Shown here piece after piece: positions 7,378 to 17,843 of a DNA stretch of 49,276 nucleotides (positions are counted from its first letter, which is position 1; every line of letters starts with the position of its first letter). The notes below the pieces were generated by a model. That model did not search any database. It saw only the letters and a list, made by a program, of their open reading frames with translations, and was not told the origin of the DNA. The DNA is from Gammaproteobacteria bacterium (lineage in GTDB: Bacteria > Pseudomonadota > Gammaproteobacteria > Xanthomonadales > Wenzhouxiangellaceae): positions 1-49,276 of the forward strand of contig JAHJQV010000026.1 in NCBI GenBank assembly GCA_018819105.1. The letters run 5' to 3'. The translations under genes and the position numbers were made by a program.

Positions 7378-7998
7378 TTACTTGCGCTGCATCTCGATCT
7401 GCATGGTCCTGATTTCCTGACCATCGTGCATTTCGTACATGGTCATGACTTCCTTGCCTTCTTCAGGCGTTGTCAACACAGACCGCGTGGTCACCTTCTG
7501 CTTGCTCATCGGATCAACGTAGTCGCCATGAAAGGTGAACGTCTCCGCATCTGCATCGTAATCGCCATACATGATCATCACTGCGGTGGACATGTTGTCG
7601 GTCCAGGTGCTCCAGTAGCGACCGGTGACGTTGTCGTAGCCGGTGCGGCCAATGCCGGTAAACGGCTGCCCCATCATGCTGCCCTGCCAGTATTCCTCGA
7701 CCACGCGACCATTGAGTTCCAGCTTGCGGGTGACCTCTGCCGAGCTGACCTCAGGCGGTGCCGAGGGATCCATCCACATGCTCACGGTGGCACTCCAGTC
7801 ACCGACCGATTCCGCCAGCATGGCGTGCTGCGGACCGGGTTTGGCCGCCTGCTCGAAGGCCTCCATCATTGCCTGCATTTCCGGCGGCATGGCCATGCCG
7901 GCCTCATCGCCGGCCTGCTCGACGGACTGTGCCGAGGCAAGCAGGCAGAACATGCCCGCAGCCAGCCCGAACAAAGTATTGCTGAGTGTTGTTTGCAT
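7378..7998 (-). CDS. Secreted DUF1579-family protein
   Basis: 206 residues. A signal peptide (MQTTLSNTLFGLAAGMFCLL, cleavage near ASAQS) is followed by a methionine-rich linker and a DUF1579 domain: the GDWSATVSMWMDP opening, the LNGRVVEEYWQGSMMGQPF segment and the YDNVTGRYWSTWTDNMST motif are typical. The family forms a small beta-barrel of unknown function in periplasmic or exported proteins. It lies downstream of hutU in the same direction, 137 bases away, with no strong terminator between, but I see no functional link to histidine use. Confidence 0.85.
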   Translation of the reverse strand: MQTTLSNTLFGLAAGMFCLLASAQSVEQAGDEAGMAMPPEMQAMMEAFEQAAKPGPQHAMLAESVGDWSATVSMWMDPSAPPEVSSAEVTRKLELNGRVVEEYWQGSMMGQPFTGIGRTGYDNVTGRYWSTWTDNMSTAVMIMYGDYDADAETFTFHGDYVDPMSKQKVTTRSVLTTPEEGKEVMTMYEMHDGQEIRTMQIEMQRK

Positions 7999-8135
7999 TG
8001 TTATGTCTCCAGTTTTTTATCCCCTGACTTGTTTAGACAGGCCGGTCATGGCGATACCGTGACTGGTTTGCGCAGCACCAGCATATTGCCAGCGCATTGA
8101 TTATAGCGATTCCGACCAAACTACGAAAGCTGCCG

Positions 8136-9806
8136 TTATTGCAAAGAGATACCCGGCAGATCCAGCCCCTGTTCCCGCGCACAGGCCCTGGCCTGGTCAT
8201 AGCCGGCGTCGGCATGGCGCATGACGCCGGTGGCGGGATCGTTCCACAGCACGCGCCCGATGCGGCGAGCGGCGGCCTCGCTGCCGTCGCAGCAGATCAC
8301 CACACCGGCATGCTGCGAGTAGCCCATGCCGACACCGCCACCGTGGTGGATGGACACCCAGGTGGCACCGGAGGCACAGTTCAGCAGTGCGTTCAGCAGC
8401 GGCCAGTCGGACACGGCATCGGAGCCATCCAGCATGGCCTCGGTTTCGCGGTTGGGCGAGGCCACCGAGCCGGAATCAAGATGGTCCCGACCGATCACCA
8501 CCGGGGCCGACAACTCACCGCTTGCGACCATCTCATTGAAGGCCAGACCCAGGCGATGGCGATCACCCAGCCCGACCCAGCAGATGCGCGCCGGCAGTCC
8601 CTGAAAGGCAATGCGCTCGCGCGCCATGTCCAGCCAGTTGTGCAGATGCCGGTCATCGGGCAGCAGTTCCTTGACCCTCTGGTCGGTCTTGTAGATGTCT
8701 TCGGGATCGCCGGACAGGGCCACCCAGCGAAACGGCCCGATGCCGCGACAGAACAGCGGTCGCACATAGGCCGGAACAAAGCCGGGAAAATCAAACGCCT
8801 GGCGCAGGCCCTGATCCAGCGCCACCTGGCGGATGTTGTTGCCGTAATCGACGGTGGGAATGCCGGCCGCGTGAAAGCCCAGCATGGCCTCGACCTGCAC
8901 CCGCATGGAGGCACTGGCCGCGGCGATCACCGCCTGTGGATCGTCGCTTTGCTGCTGTCGCCAATGCTCAAGACTCCAGCCCTGCGGCAGATAGCCATGC
9001 ACCGGATCGTGGGCCGAGGTCTGGTCGGTGACCAGATGCGGACGGATGCCGCGTTCCAGCAGGGCCGGATAAACGTCGGCGGCATTGCCCTGCAGGGCGA
9101 CTGATTTTGCCTCACCAGCGGCGGTCCATTGTTCGATCATGGCCAGCGCCTCATCCAGCGAGGCGGTCGCGGCATCCACATAGCGCGTGCGCTGGCGAAA
9201 AGCGATGCGCTCGGGGTCGCACTCCACCGCCAGACAGCAGGCACCGGCCATCACCGCTGCCAGCGGCTGCGCGCCGCCCATGCCGCCGAGACCGGCGGTG
9301 AGAATCCACTTGCCGCGCCAGTCGCCCTGGTAATGCTGGCGACCGGCTTCCATGAAGGTTTCGTAGGTGCCCTGCACGATGCCCTGCGAACCGATGTAGA
9401 TCCACGAACCGGCAGTCATCTGGCCGTACATCATCAGGCCCTTGCGATCCAGTTCGTTGAAGTGAGACCAGTTGGCCCAGGCCGGCACCAGATTGGAATT
9501 GGCGATCAGCACGCGCGGTGCATCGGCATGTGTGGTGAACACGCCCACCGGCCTGCCGGACTGGATCAGCAGCGTCTGGTCCTCGCGCAAGCGCTTGAGG
9601 GTGGCGACGATGGCATCGAAATCCTGCCAGCTGCGTGCCGCCTTGCCGATGCCACCATAAACAATCAGCTGCTGCGGATTTTCCGCCACCTCCGGGTCCA
9701 GATTGTTCATCAGCATGCGCAGCGGTGCCTCGGTGGTCCACTGCAGCGCCTGCAGCTGAATGCCCCGCGCCGCGCGGATTGTGCGTTGGGATTGCTGATC
9801 GGCCAT
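8136..9806 (-). CDS. hutU: Urocanate hydratase
   Basis: 556 residues, the family's normal length. HutU adds water to urocanate to give imidazolonepropionate using tightly bound NAD+ as an electrophile, the second step of histidine degradation. The NAD-binding GLGGMGG is at about residues 172-178 and the [17 protein letters not shown] region holds the conserved active-site cysteine. The ATG at 9806 gives the standard N-terminus; an in-frame extension to 9854 is not conserved. It is the fourth gene of the leftward hut group, 151 bases after hutG, a gap containing a 7-bp hairpin (9889-9906), so it may have its own promoter. Very secure. Confidence 0.97.
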   Translation of the reverse strand: MADQQSQRTIRAARGIQLQALQWTTEAPLRMLMNNLDPEVAENPQQLIVYGGIGKAARSWQDFDAIVATLKRLREDQTLLIQSGRPVGVFTTHADAPRVLIANSNLVPAWANWSHFNELDRKGLMMYGQMTAGSWIYIGSQGIVQGTYETFMEAGRQHYQGDWRGKWILTAGLGGMGGAQPLAAVMAGACCLAVECDPERIAFRQRTRYVDAATASLDEALAMIEQWTAAGEAKSVALQGNAADVYPALLERGIRPHLVTDQTSAHDPVHGYLPQGWSLEHWRQQQSDDPQAVIAAASASMRVQVEAMLGFHAAGIPTVDYGNNIRQVALDQGLRQAFDFPGFVPAYVRPLFCRGIGPFRWVALSGDPEDIYKTDQRVKELLPDDRHLHNWLDMARERIAFQGLPARICWVGLGDRHRLGLAFNEMVASGELSAPVVIGRDHLDSGSVASPNRETEAMLDGSDAVSDWPLLNALLNCASGATWVSIHHGGGVGMGYSQHAGVVICCDGSEAAARRIGRVLWNDPATGVMRHADAGYDQARACAREQGLDLPGISLQ

Positions 9807-9957
9807 GGTGTGTTCCGCTTTGGGGATGGCCATCATTCTAACGCTGAATGGCATGCCCGGCGACTGGCCTGCCGAGCCGACCAGCGATGCCAGCGGGGAC
9901 GCTGGCGCTCCAGGGCGATGTTATGCACAGCAGGCCAGTGCCGGCAGGCAACGGCGT

Positions 9958-10809
9958 TCAGCGCTGCAGCCACGACAGTGCCTGCTGCAGGATCTCGCGC
10001 AGAATCGGACGCAGTCTGTCGGCTTTGGCGGCATCGTAATGCCACGGTGGCTGCTCCTGCATGTAGGCGCGTTGTGCCAGTTCCAGCTGCAGGGCATGCA
10101 CACCGGCAGCCGGCTGACCATGATGGCGGGTGGTGTAACCGCCACGAAAGCGGCCATTGACGACGTGGTCAAAGTCGCATGCACTGCTAGGCTGTTCCGT
10201 TCTGGACTGACCAGCTTGCGCACACACGGCAGCGACCATGGCGGTGAGCTGCGGAGCGCAGGAGCGATCATCAAAACTGCCGACGTTGAACACCGGCAGG
10301 CGGCCCTCGAACAAGGCCGGAATGTGCGAACGGATGGAATGGCAATCGAACACCAGCACTTTGCGGTGGCGCTGCTGCAGGCGGCGGATCTGGGCCGCTA
10401 TGGCAGCATGATAGGGTCGGTGCCAGCGCTGCAGTCGGTCCCGGATTTCTGCTGCATCGGGGGTCTGGCCGGGCTGGTACAGTGGCTGGCCGTCGAAGTC
10501 GGTCAGCGGGCACAGGCCGGTGCCATGACTGCCGGGATACATCGGCGTGTTGTCCGGCGGACGGTTGACATCGATGACATAGCGATGCACCGGAGTGCGC
10601 ACGATGCTGGCCTCTGGCAGCAGGCCGGCATACAGGCGCGGTATGTGCCAGTCGGTGTCGCTGAGCGCCAGCGCCTGTGGCCGCAGTCTGCGCTGCAGCG
10701 CGGTCGGCAGCCAGGTGCCGGCATGTGGCTGGGTGAGCACGATCGGCAGATCACCCTGAATCACTTCAATGGGGATCACATCATTGGCGGGCGGCGTCTC
10801 GTTGCGCAT
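9958..10809 (-). CDS. hutG: N-formylglutamate deformylase
   Basis: 283 residues of the N-formylglutamate amidohydrolase family, which hydrolyses N-formylglutamate to glutamate and formate, the last step of the five-enzyme histidine pathway. Visible are the VLTQPHAGTWLP opening with the metal-site histidine, DTDWHIPRLY, the RYVIDVNRPPD block, DCHSIRSHIP with the next metal ligand, and a final GRFRGGYTTRHHG. The ATG at 10809 gives the family start; a much longer frame reaching 11169 lies antisense-like inside hutH and is ignored. Presence of this enzyme with HutF shows that the deiminase route, not the direct formiminoglutamase route, is used. 23 bases after hutH. Confidence 0.95.
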   Translation of the reverse strand: MRNETPPANDVIPIEVIQGDLPIVLTQPHAGTWLPTALQRRLRPQALALSDTDWHIPRLYAGLLPEASIVRTPVHRYVIDVNRPPDNTPMYPGSHGTGLCPLTDFDGQPLYQPGQTPDAAEIRDRLQRWHRPYHAAIAAQIRRLQQRHRKVLVFDCHSIRSHIPALFEGRLPVFNVGSFDDRSCAPQLTAMVAAVCAQAGQSRTEQPSSACDFDHVVNGRFRGGYTTRHHGQPAAGVHALQLELAQRAYMQEQPPWHYDAAKADRLRPILREILQQALSWLQR

Positions 10810-10832
10810 GCCTGCGCTGCCTGGCAGACCGC

Positions 10833-12404
10833 TCAATCCGCTGTCAGCGTTGGCAGACCGACCTGGGCACCGGTATGCAGCAGCATGCCGGATTTGAGCA
10901 GCTGGCGTGCCTGCTCGATGTCGGCGGACATGAAGCGGTCCTGGTGCAGGCTGCTGACGCGGCTGCGCAGCCCATCGATGGCGGTCTGCAGCACCGGACT
11001 GGTGGTCAGCGGCTGGCGCATCTCCACGCCCTGGGCCGCGATCAGCCATTCGATGGCAAGAATGCCGGCCAGGTTGTCGTTCATTGCCAGCAACCGGTAC
11101 GCGGCATGACAGGCCATGGAGACATGGTCCTCCTGGTTGGCGCTGGTGGGAATCGAGTCGGTGGAACATGGCGTGCTGCGCTGCTTGTTTTCCGACATCA
11201 GTGCCGCCGAGGTGACCTCGGCAATCATGAAGCCCGAATGCAGCCCCGGATCCGGGGTCAGAAATGCCGGCAGGCCATAGTTCATCGCCGGGTCGATCAG
11301 CATGGCAATGCGGCGCTGGGCGATGGAACCGATCTCGGCGATTGCCAGCGCGATCTGGTCGGCGGCGAAGGCAACCGGTTCGGCATGAAAATTGCCACCC
11401 GAATAGATGGCGCCGGACTCGATGTCCAGCAGCGGGTTGTCGGTGACGGCACAGGCCTCAATCTGCAGCACTTCGGCTGCCTGCCGCAGCAGTTGCAGAC
11501 AGGCCCCCATCACCTGTGGCTGACAGCGCAGGCAGTACGGGTCCTGCACCCGCTCGTCGCCTTCCACGTGTGATTGCCGGATCACCGATGCCTGCAACAG
11601 CTCACGCAGGCTGGCGGCACAGTCGATCTGCGCCGGATGACCGCGCAGCTCGTGCACCACCGCCATGAACGGTGCCGATGAGCCCATGCCGGCGTCGGTG
11701 GACAGGGCTCCGGTGACCAGCGCCGAGCAAAGCAGGTCATGGGTCTCGAACAATGCCACCAGCGCCAGCGCGGTGGACACCTGGGTGCCATTGATCATGG
11801 CCAGGCCTTCCTTGGCGGCAAACTGCAGCGGCTCAAGCCCGGCCTGCTGCAGGGCCTGCATCGCCTGCAGTTCCTGGCCCTGATAGAGCATGCGGCCATG
11901 CCCCATCATGGCGGCGGCGACATGCGCCAGCGGTGCCAGATCGCCGGAAGCGCCGACCGAGCCCTGCGCCGGCACCAGTGGCAACAGATCGCGCTGCAGC
12001 ATCTGCTCCAGCAGGTCGGTGAGCTGCAGCCGCACGCCGGAGGCACCGCGCGCAAACGAGGCCAGTTTCAGCAGCAGGATCAGCCGCACCACGCCGGCAT
12101 CTAGCGCCGGACCGATGCCGGCGGCATGGGAAAGGATCAGATTGCTTTGCAGTTGCGCCAGCTGGCTGGCATCAATGCGCACGCTGGCCAGCTTGCCAAA
12201 ACCGGTGTTGACGCCGTACACCGCCGCCTCGCCATTGGCCGCTGCCGCCAGCATGACCGCAGATTGCTGCACGCGTGATCTTGCCTGCTCATGCAGCCGC
12301 AGTGCCGGCAGGGTGTCGGCGGAGGCCCGCGCGACCTGTCGGCACAGCGCCAGACTCAGTTCACCGGGGCGCAGTTCGATCGTTGCTGGGGATGGCTGGT
12401 TCAT
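10833..12404 (-). CDS. hutH: Histidine ammonia-lyase
   Basis: 523 residues. The Ala-Ser-Gly triad that cyclizes into the MIO electrophile is in [14 protein letters not shown] (ASG at about 152-154), and YGVNTGFG, the QEDHVSMA motif and EIGSIAQRR are the usual conserved blocks. It eliminates ammonia from L-histidine to give urocanate, the committed step. The ATG at 12404 gives the usual N-terminus; it overlaps the 3' end of hutI by 44 bases, so the two are translated from one message. With EgtD encoded in the same locus, HutH competes for the same substrate. Confidence 0.97.
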   Translation of the reverse strand: MNQPSPATIELRPGELSLALCRQVARASADTLPALRLHEQARSRVQQSAVMLAAAANGEAAVYGVNTGFGKLASVRIDASQLAQLQSNLILSHAAGIGPALDAGVVRLILLLKLASFARGASGVRLQLTDLLEQMLQRDLLPLVPAQGSVGASGDLAPLAHVAAAMMGHGRMLYQGQELQAMQALQQAGLEPLQFAAKEGLAMINGTQVSTALALVALFETHDLLCSALVTGALSTDAGMGSSAPFMAVVHELRGHPAQIDCAASLRELLQASVIRQSHVEGDERVQDPYCLRCQPQVMGACLQLLRQAAEVLQIEACAVTDNPLLDIESGAIYSGGNFHAEPVAFAADQIALAIAEIGSIAQRRIAMLIDPAMNYGLPAFLTPDPGLHSGFMIAEVTSAALMSENKQRSTPCSTDSIPTSANQEDHVSMACHAAYRLLAMNDNLAGILAIEWLIAAQGVEMRQPLTTSPVLQTAIDGLRSRVSSLHQDRFMSADIEQARQLLKSGMLLHTGAQVGLPTLTAD

Positions 12405-13626
12405 ACTGGCCAGCATGATAGCGCCGATGCAGCCGATTGACACCCACCAGATAAGACAGCTCCTCGGGATGATCCAGATTCCACAGCGCCAGATCGGCCC
12501 ATTTGCCGACCTCGATGCTGCCGGTTTCTGTGCCCAGACCAAGCGCCCTGGCCGCATTTAGCGTGGTGCCGGCCAGCGCCTGTTCCGGGGTCATGCGGAA
12601 CAGCGTGCAGGCCATGTTCATGGCCAGCAGAATGGAGGTCAGCGGCGCGGTGCCGGGGTTACTGTCGGTGGCCACGGCCACCGGCACACCGGCCTGCAGC
12701 AGCTGTGTCACCGGCGGCAGGCGGGTCTCGCGCAGGGTGTAAAACGCGGCCGGCAGCATCACCGCCACCGTGTTGCTGGCCGCCAGTGCGGCGATGCCGG
12801 CGTTATCCAGATACTCCAGATGATCGACCGACAGCGCCCCATGACGGGCTGCCAGCGCCGCACCATGCTGATTGCTGAGCTGCTCGGCGTGCAGCTTGAT
12901 GTCCAGGCCATGCGCGGTGGCGGCAGCAAACAGACGCTCGACCTGCGCCGGGCTGAAGGCAATGTGCTCACAGTAGGCATCCACGGCTTCGGCCAGACCT
13001 GCTTGCGCCACCGCAGGAATGAGTTCGTCGCAACTGTAATCGACATAGTCGTCAGCACGACCGGCAAATTCGGGTGCCAGTTTGTGCAGCGCCAGCAAGG
13101 TGGCCTTGATGCGCAATGGCCGGGCCGCCCGGATGCGCGCAATCACGCGCAGCTGTTTCAGTTCATGCTCCAGGGTCAACCCATAACCGGATTTGATTTC
13201 CAGCGTGGTCACGCCGCAGGCCAGCATGTCGTCGACCCGCTGCAGTGCCAGCTGCAGCAGCTCATCTTCAGTGGCTGCCCGGGTGGCATGCACCGTGCTC
13301 ATGATGCCGCCACCGTTGGCGGCGATGTCGCTGTATTCCACCCCATGCAGCAATTGAGCGAATTCATCGGCACGGGTGCCGGCGGCGACGATGTGGGTGT
13401 GGCAGTCAATCAGCCCCGGCGTGAGCAGACGCCCGCCACAATCGTACTGCGGCAGTTGCTGATACCGCTGCGGCAGCCGGTCATCCGCACCGCACCAGTC
13501 GATGCGGCCAGCAGACATGACCACGGCCGCATCGCGCAGATGCAGGCTGGCGGCCGTGCCGGGCGAGTACAGATGGGCATGTCGCAGCACGCTGCCCGAC
13601 GCTGGATCGACTTGTTCCTCTGTCAT
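12361..13626 (-). CDS. hutI: Imidazolonepropionase
   Basis: 421 residues of the amidohydrolase superfamily. HutI hydrolyses 4-imidazolone-5-propionate to formiminoglutamate. The metal motif [10 protein letters not shown] is at about 71-80, followed by EIKSGYGLT, the [11 protein letters not shown] metal/substrate segment, SVDHLEYLD, and the [11 protein letters not shown] loop with the conserved aspartate. First gene of the leftward hut operon; its start is 98 bases from the divergent hutF. No clear HutC operator is seen in that gap and no hutC gene lies in the window, so regulation is unknown. Overlaps hutH by 44 bases. Confidence 0.96.
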   Translation of the reverse strand: MTEEQVDPASGSVLRHAHLYSPGTAASLHLRDAAVVMSAGRIDWCGADDRLPQRYQQLPQYDCGGRLLTPGLIDCHTHIVAAGTRADEFAQLLHGVEYSDIAANGGGIMSTVHATRAATEDELLQLALQRVDDMLACGVTTLEIKSGYGLTLEHELKQLRVIARIRAARPLRIKATLLALHKLAPEFAGRADDYVDYSCDELIPAVAQAGLAEAVDAYCEHIAFSPAQVERLFAAATAHGLDIKLHAEQLSNQHGAALAARHGALSVDHLEYLDNAGIAALAASNTVAVMLPAAFYTLRETRLPPVTQLLQAGVPVAVATDSNPGTAPLTSILLAMNMACTLFRMTPEQALAGTTLNAARALGLGTETGSIEVGKWADLALWNLDHPEELSYLVGVNRLHRRYHAGQYEPAIPSNDRTAPR

Positions 13627-13724
13627 GGTGAATCCTGTCAGCTGAGCCAGGCGCAGGTGACTGTGGTGACCTGATCAGCAATAATGTCTGTGTTCATCCC
13701 CAGCGTCCATGCGCCATAAGCATT

Positions 13725-15146
13725 ATGCCACTGCACCAGAGTCGTCGAATTTATGCGGACCATGCCTTGCTGACGGACGGCTGGCATGCCCAGGTCGTGG
13801 TCGATATCAATGCCGATGGCATGATCAGCGCGGTGCACAGCAACGTCGACCCGGCCCAGCGCCGGCAACAGCCCTGCGACTGGTCCTGTCGCCACCTGGT
13901 GCCCGCCATCTGCAACCTGCACAGCCACGCTTTCCAGCGCGCCATGGCCGGCTGCAGTGAACGTCTGGACAGCGCTGACAAGCGCAATTTCTGGGGTTGG
14001 CGGGAGCACATGTACCGGCTCGCCAATGCGCTCACACCCGACAGCCTCAGCGCCATCAGCCGGCTGGCGTATATGGAAATGCTGGAAGCAGGATTCGCCG
14101 CCGTGGCCGAATTCCACTACGTGCATCATGCCGCTGACGGCAGCCATTACCAGCCGCTGGAACAGATGGCGCAGGGCATACTGGCCGCCGCCGCCGACAG
14201 CGGCATCGGCCTGTGCCTGTTGCCGGTGCTGTATACCCAGGCCGATGCCGATGGTAGGGCGCTGGCAGCGCAGCAACTGCGCTTCGGCAACAGCGTGGAT
14301 GACTATCTGCGCCTGCTGCAGGCAATCAATGGCTGTCTGGATCATCACGCCGCTGACACGCAACTGGGCATGGCGGCACATTCACTGCGCGCCGTCAGTC
14401 CGGCCCAACTGCAGTGTCTGCTGCAACAACTGCAGCCGCAGCAGCCCCTGCATATTCATGTCGCCGAACAGCGCGCGGAAGTCACCTCGGTGCAGCAGCA
14501 TCTGGGGCTGCCGCCGCTGCAGTGGCTGCTGGAAAACACCAACATCGATCAGCGCTGGTGCCTGGTCCACGCCACCCATGCCACAACGGCGGAGCTCAAG
14601 GCGCTGCAGCAGACCGGCTGCAGCATTGGCCTGTGTCCGCAGACCGAGGCCAATCTTGGTGACGGCGTGTTTGCCCTGCCCGACTGGCTGGCCATGGGCG
14701 GACACAGCGGCATCGGCACAGACGCAAACATCCGCATCAGCGTGACCGAGGAGCTGCGCCTGCTGGAATACACCCAGCGTCTGCTGCAGCAGCGACGCCA
14801 GGTGCTGCAGCCTGGCGACATCGCCGACAACATCGACGCCCAAGGCGAGGCCCTGTACCGGCATGCCCTGCGCGGCGGAGCGCAGGCATTGCAACGCCGC
14901 AGCGGGGTGATTGCCAGCGGCCACTGGGCGGATCTGCTGCATCTGGACGGCAGTGTCTGCGGCATGGACCACCTCAATCGCAGCAACCTCATCGACGGCT
15001 GGCTGTTCGCTGCCGGGTCGGACATGGTGCGCGATGTGTGGTCGGCTGGTCGCCACGTGGTGGTCAATGGAAGGCATGTGCAGCGGCAGCAGATTTGCAG
15101 CGATTACGCCGCAGCCATGCGCAATATCCAGCACAGCCTGACTTGA
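13725..15146 (+). CDS. hutF: Formimidoylglutamate deiminase
   Basis: 473 residues, amidohydrolase superfamily. HutF deaminates N-formimidoylglutamate to N-formylglutamate, which HutG then cleaves. The metal HxH is NLHSHAFQRA (about 64-73); FWGWREHMY is the signature helix of HutF; HVAEQRAEV, LVHATHATTAE and GIGTDANIRISVTEELRLLEY supply the remaining metal and substrate residues. Divergent from hutI. The downstream egtB start is only 31 bases beyond the stop, with no terminator, so hutF-egtB-egtD probably form one transcript. That grouping of catabolic and ergothioneine genes is unusual. Confidence 0.95.
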   Translation: MPLHQSRRIYADHALLTDGWHAQVVVDINADGMISAVHSNVDPAQRRQQPCDWSCRHLVPAICNLHSHAFQRAMAGCSERLDSADKRNFWGWREHMYRLANALTPDSLSAISRLAYMEMLEAGFAAVAEFHYVHHAADGSHYQPLEQMAQGILAAAADSGIGLCLLPVLYTQADADGRALAAQQLRFGNSVDDYLRLLQAINGCLDHHAADTQLGMAAHSLRAVSPAQLQCLLQQLQPQQPLHIHVAEQRAEVTSVQQHLGLPPLQWLLENTNIDQRWCLVHATHATTAELKALQQTGCSIGLCPQTEANLGDGVFALPDWLAMGGHSGIGTDANIRISVTEELRLLEYTQRLLQQRRQVLQPGDIADNIDAQGEALYRHALRGGAQALQRRSGVIASGHWADLLHLDGSVCGMDHLNRSNLIDGWLFAAGSDMVRDVWSAGRHVVVNGRHVQRQQICSDYAAAMRNIQHSLT

Positions 15147-15177
15147 ACCTGACACTTTGTGCCAGCAGAATAGCGTC

Positions 15178-16557
15178 ATGACTGATCCTCAGGCCACCGG
15201 GGCAACCACCAGCAAGGCTGATTCCAGCGCGCTTGACGGGGCCTGGAACCGGCTCGCGGAGGCCGAACTCGCTACCCACGCGGACGAACTGGTGGCTGCC
15301 TGGCAAGCGGTGCGACAGGCTTCGCTGCAACGGGTGGCCGGTCTGGATGCGGAAGACCTGAACCTGCAGGGTGCGGCATTTGCCTCCCCGGCCAAGTGGC
15401 ATCTGGCCCACACCACCTGGTTTTTTGAGACCTTTCTGCTGGCCGGGGAGCCAGGTTACGCCTGGCATCATCCTGCCTATTGCGAGCTGTTCAATTCCTA
15501 CTACAACGGCATCGGTCAGCAGTACAGCCGACCGCAGCGGCACATGCTGAGCCGCCCCACGGTGGCCGAGGTCATCGACTACCGTGAAACCATTGACCAA
15601 CGTCTGGCTGCGCTGCTTGATCGGCATGGTCACGCCTCCGACAGCAGGCAGCTGGCGCGGCTGCTGGCCTTGCTGCGGCTGGGCATGAACCATGAACAAC
15701 AGCATCAGGAGTTGCTGCTCACCGATCTGCTGCATGCCTTCAGCCACAATCCGCTGGCACCAGCACTGGGTCAGCCACTGCCGCCACCGTTGCCTTGTGG
15801 CGAACTGCAATGGATCGATTTTCCGGCCGGCATGACCAGCATCGGGGCAGCGGCCAGCGACGGCTTTTGCTTCGACAACGAGACCCCACGCCACCGGCAG
15901 CTGCTGCACGGTGATTACGCGCTCGCCAGCCGTCCAGTGAGCAACGGCGAGTATCTGCGCTTCATCAACGACGATGGCTATACCCGGGCGGAACACTGGC
16001 ACAGCGATGGCTGGGCCTGGTTGCAGCAGGCGTCGATCACCGCCCCGTGCTACTGGCGACGGCATGACGGACAGTGGCAGCAGTACACCCTGGCCGGTCT
16101 GCAGCCGCTACAGGAACACGCCCCGGTAAGCCATCTGAGCTGGTATGAGGCCAGCGCTTACGCCAGCTGGTGCCAGGCACGCCTGCCCACCGAAGCGGAA
16201 TGGGAACATGCCGCGCAATCGCCATGTGGACAGCACGGACTGGGCGGACAGCGCGGGCAATTCGCCGAATCAGGGATCTGGCAGGCTGCCATGCCCGCCA
16301 GCGGCAATGCTGCACTGGCCGGCATGTTCGGCCACGTCTGGGAGTGGACCGCCAGCAGCTACAGTCCGTATCCGGGCTTTAGCCCGGCAGCAGGTGCCAT
16401 CGGCGAGTACAATGGCAAATTCATGGCCAATCAGTATGTGCTTAAGGGCGGCTCATGTGCCACGCCGGAAAGTCACATCCGCAGCAGCTATCGCAATTTT
16501 TTCTACCCACAGGACCGCTGGCAATTCAGTGGAGTGCGCCTGGCGCGTGATGTCTGA
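15178..16557 (+). CDS. egtB: Ergothioneine sulfoxide synthase EgtB
   Basis: 459 residues with the two EgtB domains. An N-terminal DinB_2 domain carries the iron ligands: KWHLAHTTWFFE and MNHEQQHQELLL (an HX3H). A C-terminal formylglycine-generating-enzyme-like domain follows (WIDFPAGMTSIG, PVSHLSWYEASAYASW, LPTEAEWEHAA, FGHVWEWTASSY, LKGGSCATP, SSYRNFFYP, FSGVRLAR). EgtB is a non-heme iron enzyme joining a thiol donor (gamma-glutamylcysteine or cysteine) to trimethylhistidine with oxygen. The thiol donor type cannot be read by eye. ATG 15178 is chosen over a TTG at 15157. It sits 31 bases after hutF and 83 before egtD. No egtA, egtC or egtE lies in the window. Confidence 0.94.
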   Translation: MTDPQATGATTSKADSSALDGAWNRLAEAELATHADELVAAWQAVRQASLQRVAGLDAEDLNLQGAAFASPAKWHLAHTTWFFETFLLAGEPGYAWHHPAYCELFNSYYNGIGQQYSRPQRHMLSRPTVAEVIDYRETIDQRLAALLDRHGHASDSRQLARLLALLRLGMNHEQQHQELLLTDLLHAFSHNPLAPALGQPLPPPLPCGELQWIDFPAGMTSIGAAASDGFCFDNETPRHRQLLHGDYALASRPVSNGEYLRFINDDGYTRAEHWHSDGWAWLQQASITAPCYWRRHDGQWQQYTLAGLQPLQEHAPVSHLSWYEASAYASWCQARLPTEAEWEHAAQSPCGQHGLGGQRGQFAESGIWQAAMPASGNAALAGMFGHVWEWTASSYSPYPGFSPAAGAIGEYNGKFMANQYVLKGGSCATPESHIRSSYRNFFYPQDRWQFSGVRLARDV

Positions 16558-16640
16558 TCACCGCACAGGCTGGCGCTGCCGCCTGTGCACCGACCCATGC
16601 CGCTGAGCAAGCCAGCAAGCAGGTACAAGGAAACCAAGCA

Positions 16641-17603
16641 ATGAACCAGACCGCCGAGCAGCAGCGCTTTCTGCAGGATGTGATTGACGGGCTCAGTCAG
16701 CCGCAACCGGAAATCCCCAGCAAATATCTCTACGACGAGCTTGGCTCGGCGCTGTTTGAAGCCATCTGCGTGACGCCGGAATATTACATCACCCGCTGCG
16801 ACATCGAGATCCATCAGCAGCACGCCGCTGCCATCAGCCGTTTCCTCGGCACCCATGTGCATCTGATCGAATTTGGTTCCGGTGCCGGCATCAAGACCCG
16901 ATTGCTGCTGGAGTCGCTGCAACAGCCACAGGCGTACACCCCGATTGAGATTTCCGCCGCGGCACTGCAGGCTGCCGCCGACGTGCTGCGCTACCAGTTC
17001 CCGCATCTGCTGGTGCAGCCGCTGCAGGCTGACTACACCCAGCCGATCAATCTGCAGGCGCTGGACATCTGCCCGCGCTGCAGGCGGCGCGTGGTGTATT
17101 TTCCCGGCTCCACCATCGGCAATTTCACCCACGCCGAGGCGCGCGGGTTTCTCTCCCGCATCCACGACATCTGCTCGGCGGCGCGCGATGGCGTGCACGC
17201 CGGACTGCTGATCGGCTTTGACCTGCTCAAATCCACCGACATCATGATTCCGGCCTATGCCGATGCAGCCGGGGTCACTGCCGCGTTCAACAAAAACCTG
17301 CTGGCGCGGATCAACCGCGAACTGGGTGCCGATTTCGACCTGGCACAATGGCATCATGAGGCGCGTTTCAACCCGGTAGAACAGCGCATGGAAAGTTATC
17401 TGGTCAGCGCAGTGGCCCAGCAGGTCAGCATCGCCGGACGCCGCTTCGCGTTCGCCACCGGTGACGACATTCACACCGAGAATTCACACAAATACACGCT
17501 GGCGGATTTTGAGGCCATGGCGGCCGAGGCCGGGCTCAAGCTGCAGCAATACTGGATGGACGCCAAGGGCTGGTTTGTGACGGCGTATTTTGAGCTGAAG
17601 TAG
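16641..17603 (+). CDS. egtD: L-histidine N-alpha-methyltransferase EgtD
   Basis: 320 residues, full length for EgtD. It trimethylates the alpha-amino group of histidine with three S-adenosylmethionine to make hercynine, the EgtB substrate. Family marks: IPSKYLYDELGSALFEAIC near the start, TPEYYITRCD, the SAM-binding IEFGSGAGIKTRLLL, VVYFPGSTIGNF, and the histidine-binding IHTENSHKY with its conserved glutamate. A CPRCRRR cluster before VVYFPG is not something I associate with the family. An AAGGAA-type ribosome site precedes ATG 16641. It draws on the same histidine pool as hutH. Confidence 0.95.
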   Translation: MNQTAEQQRFLQDVIDGLSQPQPEIPSKYLYDELGSALFEAICVTPEYYITRCDIEIHQQHAAAISRFLGTHVHLIEFGSGAGIKTRLLLESLQQPQAYTPIEISAAALQAAADVLRYQFPHLLVQPLQADYTQPINLQALDICPRCRRRVVYFPGSTIGNFTHAEARGFLSRIHDICSAARDGVHAGLLIGFDLLKSTDIMIPAYADAAGVTAAFNKNLLARINRELGADFDLAQWHHEARFNPVEQRMESYLVSAVAQQVSIAGRRFAFATGDDIHTENSHKYTLADFEAMAAEAGLKLQQYWMDAKGWFVTAYFELK

Positions 17604-17637
17604 AGCTTGCAGACAGAACGCAGTGGCACAGCCCAAC

Positions 17638-17796
17638 GCCGGATGCGCTGCGCTTATCCGGCCTGATATGAATTGCGTTGCAACTTATTGTGCCAAATGG
17701 ATTTTTTTTGGCGCAATAATTGTCCAATCCGCAAGACTTCATGGATTGCATCGCAAGACGCGAAGCTGCGCTTGCGATGCAATCCATGGGGTCTAC
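17638..17796. repeat. 159-bp composite REP/palindrome element, copy A
   Basis: Starts with a REP palindrome (17638-17662), then an AT-rich inverted repeat (TTATTGTGCCAAA...TTTGGCGCAATAA) and a long hairpin whose arms are CATGGATTGCATCGCAAG and CTTGCGATGCAATCCATG, ending in GGGGTCTAC. Copy B at 17935-18093 is the same length with about 8 differences (about 95% identical). Noncoding; short open frames in it carry no ribosome site. May be a non-autonomous mobile repeat; no terminal inverted repeat or target duplication is obvious. Confidence 0.85.
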
Positions 17797-17843
17797 GTGC
17801 CTACCTGCATTGCTTGATTGCTGGCCGGTTGCGTCGTGCCCAA

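Noticed and set aside
6952-7412. Open frames of 70-98 codons crossing the REP palindromes
   Set aside because: They consist of translated repeats and have no ribosome site.
9958-11169. 403-codon version of hutG beginning inside hutH
   Set aside because: The added 120 residues are a shadow of hutH in another frame; the family N-terminus begins at 10809.
13627-13724. HutC operator between hutI and hutF
   Set aside because: No TGTATATACA-like palindrome is present and no hutC gene lies in the window.
13638-14381. Long antisense open frames over hutF and other GC-rich genes
   Set aside because: They mirror the codon pattern of strongly supported genes and show no family features or ribosome sites.
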